Shown here: positions 16,881 to 24,390 of the stretch, one piece after another
Layout: each line of letters starts with the position of its first letter
How positions within the stretch are numbered: the stretch's first letter is position 1
DNA from: Actinotignum timonense
GTDB lineage: Bacteria > Actinomycetota > Actinomycetes > Actinomycetales > Actinomycetaceae
Length of the DNA: 64,000 nt
Reading direction: 5' to 3'
Assembly (NCBI RefSeq): GCF_030216305.1
Contig: NZ_JASOKT010000004.1
Location: 83,538-147,537, forward strand
Program-made: the position numbers and the translations under genes
Notes under the pieces: model-generated
Told to the model about the DNA's origin: nothing
Database searches by the model: none
Seen by the model: only the letters and a program-made list of their open reading frames with translations

Positions 16881-17051
16881 TTAGCGGGTTTCGCGATGGT
16901 TCGTGGAGGCATTGCACCGCGAGCAGTACTTCTTCAGCTGCAGACGATCCGGATCGTTGCGGCGGTTCTTCTTCGTGATGTAATTACGTTCCTTGCACAC
17001 CTCGCAGGCGAGGGTGATCTTGGGACGCACGTCAGCAGACTTGCTAGCCAT
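16881..17051 (-). CDS. rpmG: 50S ribosomal protein L33
   Basis: Small 50S protein of 56 residues. It has two CxxC pairs (CEVC and CSRC), so it is the zinc-binding form of L33. The sequence starts [11 protein letters not shown] and contains [21 protein letters not shown]. The ATG follows a GAGGAGAAAAAGGA ribosome site. It is the last gene of a transcript with tRNA-Tyr, tRNA-Thr and tRNA-Met and is followed by a strong terminator. The gene is too short for many open-frame lists. Confidence 0.96.
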   Translation of the reverse strand: MASKSADVRPKITLACEVCKERNYITKKNRRNDPDRLQLKKYCSRCNASTNHRETR

Positions 17052-17090
17052 TCCTTTTTCTCCTCAAGGTTGTGCCCTACTGGTAGTCAG

Positions 17091-17164
17091 TAGCGGGGGC
17101 GGGGATTGAACCCGCGACCTCACGATTATGAGTCGTGCGCTCTGACCATCTGAGCTACCCCGCC
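17091..17164 (-). tRNA. tRNA-Met (CAT)
   Basis: The 74-nt minus-strand cloverleaf begins GGCGGGGTAGCTCAG, has anticodon loop CTCATAA (anticodon CAT) and T-arm GGTTCAATCC. The full Watson-Crick acceptor stem apart from a terminal G-U pair suggests the elongator rather than the initiator. Confidence 0.93.
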
Positions 17165-17191
17165 TCATGTCACCGCATGAGGCGGCAACGG

Positions 17192-17264
17192 AGCCCCGAA
17201 AGAGAATCGAACTCTTGACCTTCTCCTTACCATGGAGACGCTCTGCCGACTGAGCTATCGGGGC
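17192..17264 (-). tRNA. tRNA-Thr (GGT)
   Basis: The 73-nt minus-strand cloverleaf begins GCCCCGATAGCTCAG. The anticodon stem-loop TCTCCATGGTAAGGAGA gives anticodon GGT, and the T-arm is AGTTCGATTCT. A hairpin GCCTCATG/CATGAGGC (17162-17183) lies between it and tRNA-Met and may be a processing site. Confidence 0.95.
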
Positions 17265-17361
17265 GATGCCGATTTCGCAACGAGTACCAAGCTTACTCGA
17301 TTCACGCTGAAAAACCAACAATGCGAGAAATGTGAAACAGATCAACCATTTCGACATTTCG

Positions 17362-17443
17362 TGGCGGGTGTAGGATTCGAACCTACGAAGCGTAACGCAT
17401 CTGATTTACAGTCAGGTCCCTTTGGCCGCTCGGGAAACCCGCC
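17362..17443 (-). tRNA. tRNA-Tyr (GTA)
   Basis: An 82-nt type II tRNA with a long variable arm. The 5' end is GGCGGGTTTCCCGAG, and the anticodon stem-loop CTGACTGTAAATCAG gives anticodon GTA. It is the first gene of the tRNA-rpmG transcript. Confidence 0.96.
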
Positions 17444-17520
17444 AATATAACTTCCGAAGAAGTGTTTTTCACCCCGCGGAAGAAAGGCTTCGTGGCCGCC
17501 CTTCCGTAAGGCACCAGATG

Positions 17521-17550
17521 AGATTACCCAGGGAGGAAAGTTACTGTCAA
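17521..17550 (-). promoter_or_regulatory. promoter of tRNA-Tyr-Thr-Met-rpmG
   Basis: On the minus strand a perfect TTGACA (17545-17550) and TAATCT (17521-17526) are 18 bp apart, about 78 bp before tRNA-Tyr. This is the closest match to a housekeeping promoter in the window. Confidence 0.8.
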
Positions 17551-17749
17551 CTTTTGAGGCGGGAACGTGGCCACCACCACTCCCCCGGCTGCCCGGCGAG
17601 CGCGCCGACCGCTAGCTGCGCCGTCGTACCTACGCGTGCAAGGGTGCGTACGCACGTGCCGGAGCGCGCATACACACGCTTACGCGCACGCACGCGCACT
17701 ACCGCGCACGTACGCAATGCAATAGCGCGCCCATGCGCCGCAACCGAAC
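17551..17749. other. spacer with dispersed motif and alternating purine-pyrimidine DNA
   Basis: No gene is seen. A minus-oriented full copy of the dispersed motif (AGCTGCGCCGTCGTACC on the plus strand) lies at 17614-17630. A stretch of CG/CA/TG alternation follows (about 17640-17735), with a perfect palindrome GTGCGTACGCAC at 17644-17655. Such alternation can adopt Z-DNA; whether it does here is unknown. Confidence 0.6.
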
Positions 17750-18799
17750 TTAGGGCAGGCGGTGAATCCATTCGGGCGTGGAGAATTTCGCCTCGTAGCG
17801 TTCCTGGGCCACGCGCAGGTCCTCCGCGGTGATCTGCCCCTGGCTCGCGCCGTATTTCTGGGTGAATACGTCCTTGAATACCTCGATAATGGCGTCGCGT
17901 TCCATCCCGGTCTGGCTCTTCATCGGGTCCACGCGCTTGTTCGCGGAGCGGTGCCCGCGGTTCTTTTTGCCCGCGCTGCCCATATTGAGCACGTCCATCA
18001 TTTTGTCCGCGTCGATGTCATAAGCGAGGGTGACGTGATGAACCATATAGCCGGTCGCGAAATGCTTCTGGGCCGCGCCGCCGATTTTGCCGCGGTCGGA
18101 GGCGATGTCATTGAGGGGAACGTAGTGGGCTTTCACCCCCACCCGCGCGAGGGCTTCGATCACCCAGGCATCCAGGAAGGGATAGGACTCCAGGAAGGAC
18201 ATCCCGTCCACGAGCGCGGTGGGCACTACCAGCGAATACGTGATGCAATTGCCCGGCTCCATGAACATGGTGCCCCCGCCGGTAATGCGCCGGCCCACGG
18301 TGATCCCGTGGCGATCCACCCCGTCCTGGTTGATCTCATTGGAATAGGACTGGTAGGAGCCCATGACCACGAGCGGGCGGTCCCATTCCCAGATACGCAA
18401 GAAAGGCTTGTGTTCCCCGCGGGCCACCGCTTCGGGGAGGGTCTCATCCATGGTCATATTGAGAACCGGGTGGATAACCGGGGTGTGAAGGACCTCGAAA
18501 TCGATATCTTCCCAGGCCAGGGCATGGCCGACGGCGCGGCGCACCGCCACGGCAACCCCGCGCGGGCTCAGCCCGAAGAGGTTATCGGTGGGGAGCACCG
18601 CCGCTTCCACCGCCTGGGCAATATCCTCCGCGGAAGCATCCGCGCTCAGCCCCTCGATGGCATCGGTGATGCGCCACAGCGCGCTATCCGGTTCGATGAA
18701 GAAATCACCAGAGAGGCGAACATTCGCGAGTTTGTTATCGACCACGTCCAGGTCAACAATGGCCATTTTCTGGCCGAGTTCCTTGTATTCGCCGTGCAT
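17750..18799 (-). CDS. lplA: lipoate-protein ligase
   Basis: Probable ligase that activates lipoate with ATP and attaches it to lipoyl domains of 2-oxoacid dehydrogenases and GcvH. The 349-residue chain has a short accessory domain first (about 1-90; NKLANVRLSGDFFIEPDSAL), then the LplA/BirA catalytic domain with RRITGGGTMFMEPGN (near 168). The accessory-first order is seen in many actinobacterial and archaeal ligases, while E. coli LplA has it last. A conserved SDRGKIGGAAQKHF motif contains the catalytic lysine. It starts 45 bp after fprA ends, so the two are likely cotranscribed. Octanoyl rather than lipoyl transfer cannot be excluded. Confidence 0.85.
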   Translation of the reverse strand: MHGEYKELGQKMAIVDLDVVDNKLANVRLSGDFFIEPDSALWRITDAIEGLSADASAEDIAQAVEAAVLPTDNLFGLSPRGVAVAVRRAVGHALAWEDIDFEVLHTPVIHPVLNMTMDETLPEAVARGEHKPFLRIWEWDRPLVVMGSYQSYSNEINQDGVDRHGITVGRRITGGGTMFMEPGNCITYSLVVPTALVDGMSFLESYPFLDAWVIEALARVGVKAHYVPLNDIASDRGKIGGAAQKHFATGYMVHHVTLAYDIDADKMMDVLNMGSAGKKNRGHRSANKRVDPMKSQTGMERDAIIEVFKDVFTQKYGASQGQITAEDLRVAQERYEAKFSTPEWIHRLP

Positions 18800-18844
18800 A
18801 AGCGTTCTTCTTTCTGTCGCGGAAGGTGAGGGATGAGCGGATGG

Positions 18845-20266
18845 TTAGAGAAGTGCGCCGTCGTGCGACTCCCCGCGGGAAATCGCGGTCATCGTGTCAC
18901 GATTGACCACCTTGACGCGGGCGCGGCCCTGCTGGGCGCCGAGGTTTTCCTCGAAAGCTTCCAGGAGTTCCCAGCCTTCCCAAGTGGTCCATTTCACGCC
19001 GCGTTCGGTGAGGAGGTCGAGGAGCCCGCGCCCGCCCGAGCCGTCCCCGGTGGCGCGCGCGATGCCGGCTTGAGCGTCGGCAACGAGGTGGCGGATGGTT
19101 TGGCGCGCATCGGATTTCGTGGAGCCGATCAGGCCCACGGGACCGCGTTTGATCCAGCCGGTCACGTAGTAGCCGGGGATAGCCTCCCCCGTATCGGTGA
19201 CGATACGGCCTTCCTCATTCGGGATAACCCGGTGGATGGGATCCCAGGGAAGTCCGTCCAGCGGTTCGGAGGCGTAGCCGATAGCGCTATAGACGGCCTC
19301 CACCGGGTAATCGACGGTTTCGCCGGTGCCGGTCACGGTACCATCCCCCTGGAGCTGGGTACGTTCCATGCGGATGCCGGTCACGTGATCCGTGCCGAGG
19401 ATCTCCACCGGGGCCTGCATGAGGTGGATATGGATCCGGCGCGGGGCGGTCATTTCTTCCGGGTCGTTGAAGACCCAATCTGTGAGAAGATCCACCACCT
19501 GACGGGTCATCTTCGAGGAATCGAGGGCTTCTTGGGAGCCGGCATCATATTGGAAATCTTCGGGGTAGACCTGGATATCCACCCCGGCCACTTCGCTCAA
19601 TTCTCGCAGCTCAAGCGGGGTGAACTTTACCTGGGCCGGGCCGCGCCGCCCAAAGATATGCACGTGTTCGACGGGGTTGGCGCGCAGCCCGCGCTCCACA
19701 TTCTCCGGAATATCGGTGTGGGCGCGCAGGTCATCGGCGGAACGCACGAGGATACGGGAAATATCGAGGGCCACATTCCCCACCCCGATAACCGCGACGT
19801 TGCGGGCGTTCAGGGGCCAGGTGCGCGGCACATCCGGGTGGCCGTCGTACCAGGAAACGAAATCCGCGGCCCCGTAGACTTCCGGAAGATCGGCGCCCGG
19901 GATGGTGAGAGGTACGGATTGATCGGCGCCGGTGGCGACGACGACGGCATCGTAAAACTCGTGAATTTCGGACATGTGAACGTCTTCCCCGATTTTCACA
20001 TTCCCGAGGAAGCGGATATCGCCGCGTTTGAGGATGGCGTGGAGGGCTTTGATAATCGAGCCGATGCGCGGGTGGTCAGGCGCAACCCCGTAGCGGACCA
20101 GGCCGTAGGGAGTGGGCAGCTTATCGAAAAGGTCAATGCTGACCGGGATATCGGATTTGCTGAGGATATCCGAGGCGTAAATCCCGGCCGGTCCCGCGCC
20201 GATCACCGCTACCCGATAGGTGCGTTCCGGGGTGGCTTGCTCGGGGGCGGGGGATGCATGTGTCAC
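18845..20266 (-). CDS. fprA: ferredoxin/adrenodoxin-type NADP+ reductase
   Basis: FAD flavoprotein of 473 residues that passes electrons between NADPH and ferredoxins. The FAD-binding GxGxxG is in VIGAGPAGIYA (23-28), a second Rossmann motif VIGVGNVALDISRIL binds NADP, and the ending includes YYVTGWIKRGPVGLIGSTKSDA, typical of FprA. The GTG start is fixed by AGAAGGAGAG upstream. Its codons next to the stop overlap a variant of the dispersed motif (GCGCCGTCGTGC). TAAGAT (minus strand, 20298-20303) could be the -10. Two 88-bp elements lie immediately upstream. Confidence 0.93.
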   Translation of the reverse strand: MTHASPAPEQATPERTYRVAVIGAGPAGIYASDILSKSDIPVSIDLFDKLPTPYGLVRYGVAPDHPRIGSIIKALHAILKRGDIRFLGNVKIGEDVHMSEIHEFYDAVVVATGADQSVPLTIPGADLPEVYGAADFVSWYDGHPDVPRTWPLNARNVAVIGVGNVALDISRILVRSADDLRAHTDIPENVERGLRANPVEHVHIFGRRGPAQVKFTPLELRELSEVAGVDIQVYPEDFQYDAGSQEALDSSKMTRQVVDLLTDWVFNDPEEMTAPRRIHIHLMQAPVEILGTDHVTGIRMERTQLQGDGTVTGTGETVDYPVEAVYSAIGYASEPLDGLPWDPIHRVIPNEEGRIVTDTGEAIPGYYVTGWIKRGPVGLIGSTKSDARQTIRHLVADAQAGIARATGDGSGGRGLLDLLTERGVKWTTWEGWELLEAFEENLGAQQGRARVKVVNRDTMTAISRGESHDGALL

Positions 20267-20324
20267 GGCTAACTCTCCTTCTGCGTTCACCTCCCCTATC
20301 TTAGCGAGCCGTGCGCACGGCGGG

Positions 20325-20412
20325 CAGGGTGGTACTGGGGAACATCGAGCCACACAGAGTGGTACTGCACGACAGAAAATCGGGGATTGGCTGTAGCTCC
20401 AGTACCACTTTG
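20325..20412 (+). repeat. 88-bp tri-repeat element, class A copy 2
   Basis: Same length and layout as 1461-1548: left end CAGGGTGGTACT, internal direct copy CAGAGTGGTACT (20355-20366), right inverted end AGTACCACTTTG. Ten substitutions and no gaps separate the two copies. The right half is the best conserved. It lies just upstream of fprA in the same orientation relative to the downstream minus-strand gene as copy 1. Confidence 0.85.
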
Positions 20413-20438
20413 TTATCCGACCCGGTCTCTCTCCTCCT

Positions 20439-20526
20439 CAGAGTGCGCATTTCGAACCGTCAACCCCGTCAAGTGCGCGTAAGGAACATGAAACCGGGTG
20501 AAAACGGTGCTCTTATGCGCACTTTG
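20439..20526 (+). repeat. 88-bp tri-repeat element, class B
   Basis: The left end is CAGAGTGCGCAT (20439-20450), the right end ATGCGCACTTTG (20515-20526). An internal direct copy AAGTGCGCGT (20471-20480) has its GTG at the same offset (34) as in class A. Length is again exactly 88 bp, 26 bp from the class A copy. Outside the terminal CA.AGTG/CACTTTG the sequence differs from class A, but the three 12-mers have changed together. Confidence 0.75.
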
Positions 20527-20590
20527 TTTTCGGAGGCGGCTGCGCATGGTCAGTTACGATCTGGGAAATAGGGCGAGGGGCCGAGCACAG

Positions 20591-20625
20591 GGCGAGGGAC
20601 CGGGCATGATGCTCGGTCCCTCGCC
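20591..20625. terminator. probable hpf terminator
   Basis: A perfect 12-bp stem GGCGAGGGACCG/CGGTCCCTCGCC (20591-20602/20614-20625) with an 11-nt loop lies past the hpf stop. There is no T-tract. Confidence 0.55.
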
Positions 20626-20722
20626 TTGGTGTGTATTCGTGGCTTCGGCCCGTTTGGAATTCCGCTGCTAGCCCGCTACTCAGCGCGGGAGGCGCGGCGC
20701 GGGCCACACCCGGGTGCGGTCT

Positions 20723-21376
20723 TTAGTGCACCGTGGTGTCGAGACGAATAATCCCGTAGGTCCAGCCGTGGCGCAGGTAGACCGCGCACGGTTGCTTCGT
20801 TTCTTCGTCGATGAAGAGGTAGAAGGGGTGGCCCACCATTTCCATTTCGTAGAGAGCCTGGTCCACGGACATGGGATTGGCTTCGTAGAGCTTATCGCGC
20901 ACCACAACCGGGGAATCCCCCAGCTGGGTTTCTACCGCTTCCCCGGTAGTTTCGGGGCGGGTGGGATGCGCTGCTTCCACCTCGACTTCGGGCGCGGGCT
21001 CTGCCTGGGCTTCGGCCGCGAGGTCCTCCGCGGTGAGCGTGAGCGGTTCGCCCACCTTCTCAACCACGCGCCGATGGGACTTGCGGCGATCACGCGAGCG
21101 GCGCAGCCGCTCAAAAAGCTTTCCGGATGCTAGATCGAGGGCGCTGTACTGATCAGCGGCTGAGGCCTCAGCCCGGATAACCGGGCCCTTATCAATAACC
21201 GTGATTTCGATAACTTTCGAGTTATCCGCTTGGGCGGGGTTCTTTTCCTTCGACACCTCTACCTCAACGCGCTGAGCGCGCGGAGCGAACTGTTCCACCT
21301 TCGCGATTTTTTCTTCAATGTGATTGCGGAAACGGTCCGAAACTTCAGTGTTCCTACCCTTGACGATAATCTCCAC
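20723..21376 (-). CDS. hpf: ribosome hibernation promoting factor, long form
   Basis: Binds the decoding region of 30S subunits and, in the long form, dimerises ribosomes to 100S in stationary phase. The 217-residue protein has the HPF/RaiA domain (about 1-105) starting MEIIVKGRNTEVSDRFR, a variable Glu/Ala linker with ETTGEAVETQLG, and the C-terminal dimerisation domain (about 160-217) with ANPMSVDQALYEMEMVGHPFYLF. The GTG start is fixed by a strong AAGGAGG ribosome site. It lies 187 bp after comF on the same strand, probably with its own promoter. Confidence 0.95.
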   Translation of the reverse strand: MEIIVKGRNTEVSDRFRNHIEEKIAKVEQFAPRAQRVEVEVSKEKNPAQADNSKVIEITVIDKGPVIRAEASAADQYSALDLASGKLFERLRRSRDRRKSHRRVVEKVGEPLTLTAEDLAAEAQAEPAPEVEVEAAHPTRPETTGEAVETQLGDSPVVVRDKLYEANPMSVDQALYEMEMVGHPFYLFIDEETKQPCAVYLRHGWTYGIIRLDTTVH

Positions 21377-21563
21377 GGTGTCCTCCTTGGGATGTAGTGG
21401 CGGGCGCACGGCCCGCTGAAAAAAATGCCCGCTTCTCACGCGGATAAGAGAGGCACCACCCCCTATCCTGGGTCACCCGGCACGCATGCGGCTCAACGTT
21501 CACCATTGCTCGTTTCGCCCGCTCGCGCGGCCGGCACCGTTATTTCTTGGCATTAAGTGTAGT

Positions 21564-22514
21564 TCAGTTCACAACATTCTGAAAGGGCTGGAGCAGCGAT
21601 AACGCTGTGCGCGAGTTCGCTGGACGCGGATCCGGAGCGAGGGCTAGGACCAATGCCGCAACCACCTGCCCACCCACCTGCGCGATGGCTCGGGCACACC
21701 CGGCCAGGGTAGATCCGGTGGTGAGCACATCGTCAATAAGAATGACCCGCCCGGGAATGGTGATGCCCGGGCTCAGCCGAATCCCGCGGCCTTTCGCAGC
21801 CCGCTCCCGCTGACCGGCAAGGTGGCGCTGCCCGGCCCGGGCCCGCTTTTCTTCCGCCGCGTGTTTTGCGCGGGCCAGGAGCCGCGCCGGAAGCGCGCCG
21901 AGTGCCCCGCCGCCAGTTCCTTCACCGCGCAGGATGCCGCCGAGTAGCCCACTACTAGCGCTTTCCCCGCTGATGAGCACCGGTGCGGCCTGCGCATCTA
22001 CTCCCCCGGCAACCAGCCCCCGCGCGGCGGCCTGCGCCAGGTGCCCGGCAACGAAACGCCCGGCCCGATGGCGAGCCGCGCCCGAGGGCGCGGGAATAAC
22101 GCTGAGCGCCGTGCCCTCCCAGAGCGGAGCGAGCTGCCGGCAGCGCTGCGCAAAAAGAGTGGCGAAGCGGGAGGTGAGTGCGGCGTCGTTCCCGTGTTTC
22201 CAGGTGAGGAGTGCTTGCCGGCGTACCCCGACGTATTCCCCCAGGGCGAAAACCGGGAAGAGGGCTTCTTCATCGCCGTTGGGGAGAACTTGCATGAGGG
22301 CGGGGGCGCGGCCTTCCCCGCCGCGCCAGCTGCCGGCTACCGCGCGGGTGCAGGCCGGGCACAGGGTGGCATCCCAGACCCCGCATCCGGCGCACCAGCG
22401 CGGGAAGATGAGGTCGCCCAGGGCACCGGCCCAGGAGCGCAGCGCGCCGGTAACGCCACCGCAATGTGCGAGCAGGGCGCGGGGTGGCGAGGGCGGCGTC
22501 GTACCAATAAACAT
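21564..22514 (-). CDS. comF: ComF-family phosphoribosyltransferase-like protein
   Basis: A 316-residue protein with an N-terminal zinc ribbon (CAGC...CPAC in WCAGCGVWDATLCPAC) and a C-terminal phosphoribosyltransferase domain with the PRPP loop VILIDDVLTTGSTLAG (257-272). In transformable bacteria ComF helps process incoming single-stranded DNA; here competence itself is not shown. MFIGTTPPSP is the preferred start, with GGAG close upstream; longer frames to 22739 have no ribosome site. Codons 3-6 contain an exact GGTACGACG motif on the minus strand (22497-22505). It follows lpqB by 154 bp. Confidence 0.85.
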   Translation of the reverse strand: MFIGTTPPSPPRALLAHCGGVTGALRSWAGALGDLIFPRWCAGCGVWDATLCPACTRAVAGSWRGGEGRAPALMQVLPNGDEEALFPVFALGEYVGVRRQALLTWKHGNDAALTSRFATLFAQRCRQLAPLWEGTALSVIPAPSGAARHRAGRFVAGHLAQAAARGLVAGGVDAQAAPVLISGESASSGLLGGILRGEGTGGGALGALPARLLARAKHAAEEKRARAGQRHLAGQRERAAKGRGIRLSPGITIPGRVILIDDVLTTGSTLAGCARAIAQVGGQVVAALVLALAPDPRPANSRTALSLLQPFQNVVN

Positions 22515-22668
22515 GGCTCCAGCGTGCCGCACGTGCTCCGAAAACGCAGCCACCCGTAAACGGCCTGTGGATACGCGCGACGTTTGGGAACTTGTGGACA
22601 GTTCCGCGACAAGCGCAGCTACCCGAGAAACCCAGCCCCGCGACAAGCGCAGCTGCCCGAAAACCCAG

Positions 22669-24390
22669 CTACCCCGGCAGCACAATATCCGTGACGCCGG
22701 TGGCAACCGGGCGCCACGCCCCGCCGTCGCGAGTGGCAACCACCTGCTGGTCGGTGAGGACCACGATGGATTGTTCCCCGCGCCCGGCGGTGAGCCGCAC
22801 CGAACCGGGATAGGGAGTGACGTTGAGGCGTTCCATGGGCCCGCCCACCTGAACCGCGAAAATCAGCGGATCGGTGCCGGCGGTGGCGCGCCCGAGCACC
22901 GCGATATCCGTGCTGGAAATCCAGGCCACCGAGCTCACATCCGCCAGGCGCTGGCCCACTTCCAGGGGATCGCCGAGCGCCGTCGGCTCGTGGCGGGCAT
23001 CGCGCTGGATGGGAGCAATGAGCATCTGCACGGTATCCCCCACCTGCGCCACGATAAGCAGCCGCGCGCCCTCACGCGAAGCCCGCACCTCGCGAATCCG
23101 CGCCCCCTTGAGGAACGGCGCGGTCAACTCGCGCACCCGGCCGTCATCGGCCGCGGCCAGCACCACGCCCTTATTATCGGTTTCGGAGGTCCACACCCAG
23201 CCCCAGTAGTCGTAGGAGGGCTCCACCAGGCGTTCCCCGCGCACCATCGTGAAGGGCTGGAAACCATCGCTTCCCACCCGCACCAGGGCATCGCGCTGGG
23301 CAGTGAGCAGGGCGTAGGAGGCCACCGAATCGGAATAGTTCCCGGCCATGCGCGCCACCTGGATATCGTCGAAGACCCCGCTGCTGAAGACCGGGCGGGT
23401 CTTGCCTTCTTCTACCTTGTAGGGCCGGTTATTTTCCAGCACCGTGAGGTCATAAGCCCCGTAAGGATACGTGGGCAGGTCAGCGATGGCGATGGTATCG
23501 AGCGGCTCACCGGACACCGTAATATTCACCGAATGCACCGGCACCACGCTCTGGCCGGTGAAGGAACGCTGGATTTGCTGGACGGCACGCGCCTGGGATT
23601 CCCGGCTGAGGGTGGAGATTTCCGCGGTGACATCCAAGGTCAGCACCCCGCTTTCCAGTTTCGGGCTGGAGGCCATGCGCAAACTGGTAGGAATTTCCGA
23701 GTGCACCGCATCGGCAAGCCACGGCGAAGGCCCGGCCAGCAGCCCGGCAATCGTGGAGGAAATAAAGGTCATCCTCGGGTAGAAACGCAGGTCGGGCACC
23801 ATGGTATCCGAGCCGGGACCGATGAAATACAGCGGGGTGCGCACGTACATGGAGGCGAAGAGGCTATCGGTCATCATGATGCCGTCTTCCAGTTCCGCGA
23901 TGCGCCATTCGCCGCTGGCATTGCGGTCCAGTTTGAAGGTGGTGGAGTGGATGGCGTCCGTGGAGGCTTCGGTGTAGCGCCCGCCGGTATCCACGGTTCC
24001 CTGCGCGGTCACCGAAATAACGTAGGTGCCGTCCTCGCGTTGGGTGGGGGAAATATTTTGAGAATTCGGGTAGACCCGCACCTGGGAGCGCGGGTTCCAG
24101 GTGCGGCCGGCTTCTTTGGTGAGGAATTGGCGGGCGGTGGCATAATCGTCGCCCGCCCCGCTGCTCCCGGCCAGCAGGAAACCGCGGATCACTTCTTCGG
24201 GTGAGGCGCCGGTGGCCGGCCCGGCCGGGGTGAGGCCGAAAACAGCTTCTTCGGTGGGAGGCACGCTCGCCTCATTGACCGGCCCGGAGCGCGGCAGCCG
24301 CCCGCAGCCGGCCAGCGCCAGGATCACCACGCTGAGCAGCACCGCGAGGGCACGCCCCCGCCCCGCTTTCTTCAGCACCTGCGTGTTCAT
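22669..24390 (-). CDS. lpqB: lipoprotein LpqB
   Basis: Extracytoplasmic lipoprotein of 573 residues that in mycobacteria binds MtrB and modulates MtrAB signalling. The lipobox LALAGCGR gives acylation at Cys29. A GerMN-like region (about 190-300) and a C-terminal beta-propeller-like half follow. The ATG overlaps the mtrB stop (ATGA) and is preceded by GAAGGAGG. It is the third gene of the mtrA-mtrB-lpqB operon. Confidence 0.95.
   Translation of the reverse strand: MNTQVLKKAGRGRALAVLLSVVILALAGCGRLPRSGPVNEASVPPTEEAVFGLTPAGPATGASPEEVIRGFLLAGSSGAGDDYATARQFLTKEAGRTWNPRSQVRVYPNSQNISPTQREDGTYVISVTAQGTVDTGGRYTEASTDAIHSTTFKLDRNASGEWRIAELEDGIMMTDSLFASMYVRTPLYFIGPGSDTMVPDLRFYPRMTFISSTIAGLLAGPSPWLADAVHSEIPTSLRMASSPKLESGVLTLDVTAEISTLSRESQARAVQQIQRSFTGQSVVPVHSVNITVSGEPLDTIAIADLPTYPYGAYDLTVLENNRPYKVEEGKTRPVFSSGVFDDIQVARMAGNYSDSVASYALLTAQRDALVRVGSDGFQPFTMVRGERLVEPSYDYWGWVWTSETDNKGVVLAAADDGRVRELTAPFLKGARIREVRASREGARLLIVAQVGDTVQMLIAPIQRDARHEPTALGDPLEVGQRLADVSSVAWISSTDIAVLGRATAGTDPLIFAVQVGGPMERLNVTPYPGSVRLTAGRGEQSIVVLTDQQVVATRDGGAWRPVATGVTDIVLPG

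Larger units (their letters stand above)
20413..20722. other. gene-free stretch before hpf
   Basis: No gene is seen. The stretch contains the class B 88-bp element (20439-20526), direct units GGCGAGGGGCCGAGCA and GGCGAGGGACCGGGCA, and a strong hairpin at 20591-20625. A plus-strand frame across the two elements is a by-product of the repeats. Confidence 0.6.

Noticed and set aside
18833..20272. 479-residue open frame opposite fprA
   Set aside because: fprA has both Rossmann motifs and a clear start; the opposite frame has none.
20311..20571. 86-residue plus-strand frame across both 88-bp classes
   Set aside because: The peptide HDRKSGIGCSSSTTL is the translation of the repeat and appears also at the 1461 copy; repeats explain it.
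20591..20625. A fourth 88-bp element
   Set aside because: It is a simple hairpin without the internal copy or CAAAGTG ends.
21934..24204. 756-residue open frame on the plus strand opposite comF and lpqB
   Set aside because: A frame shadow of two well-recognised genes; composition is Arg/Gly/His-rich without domains.
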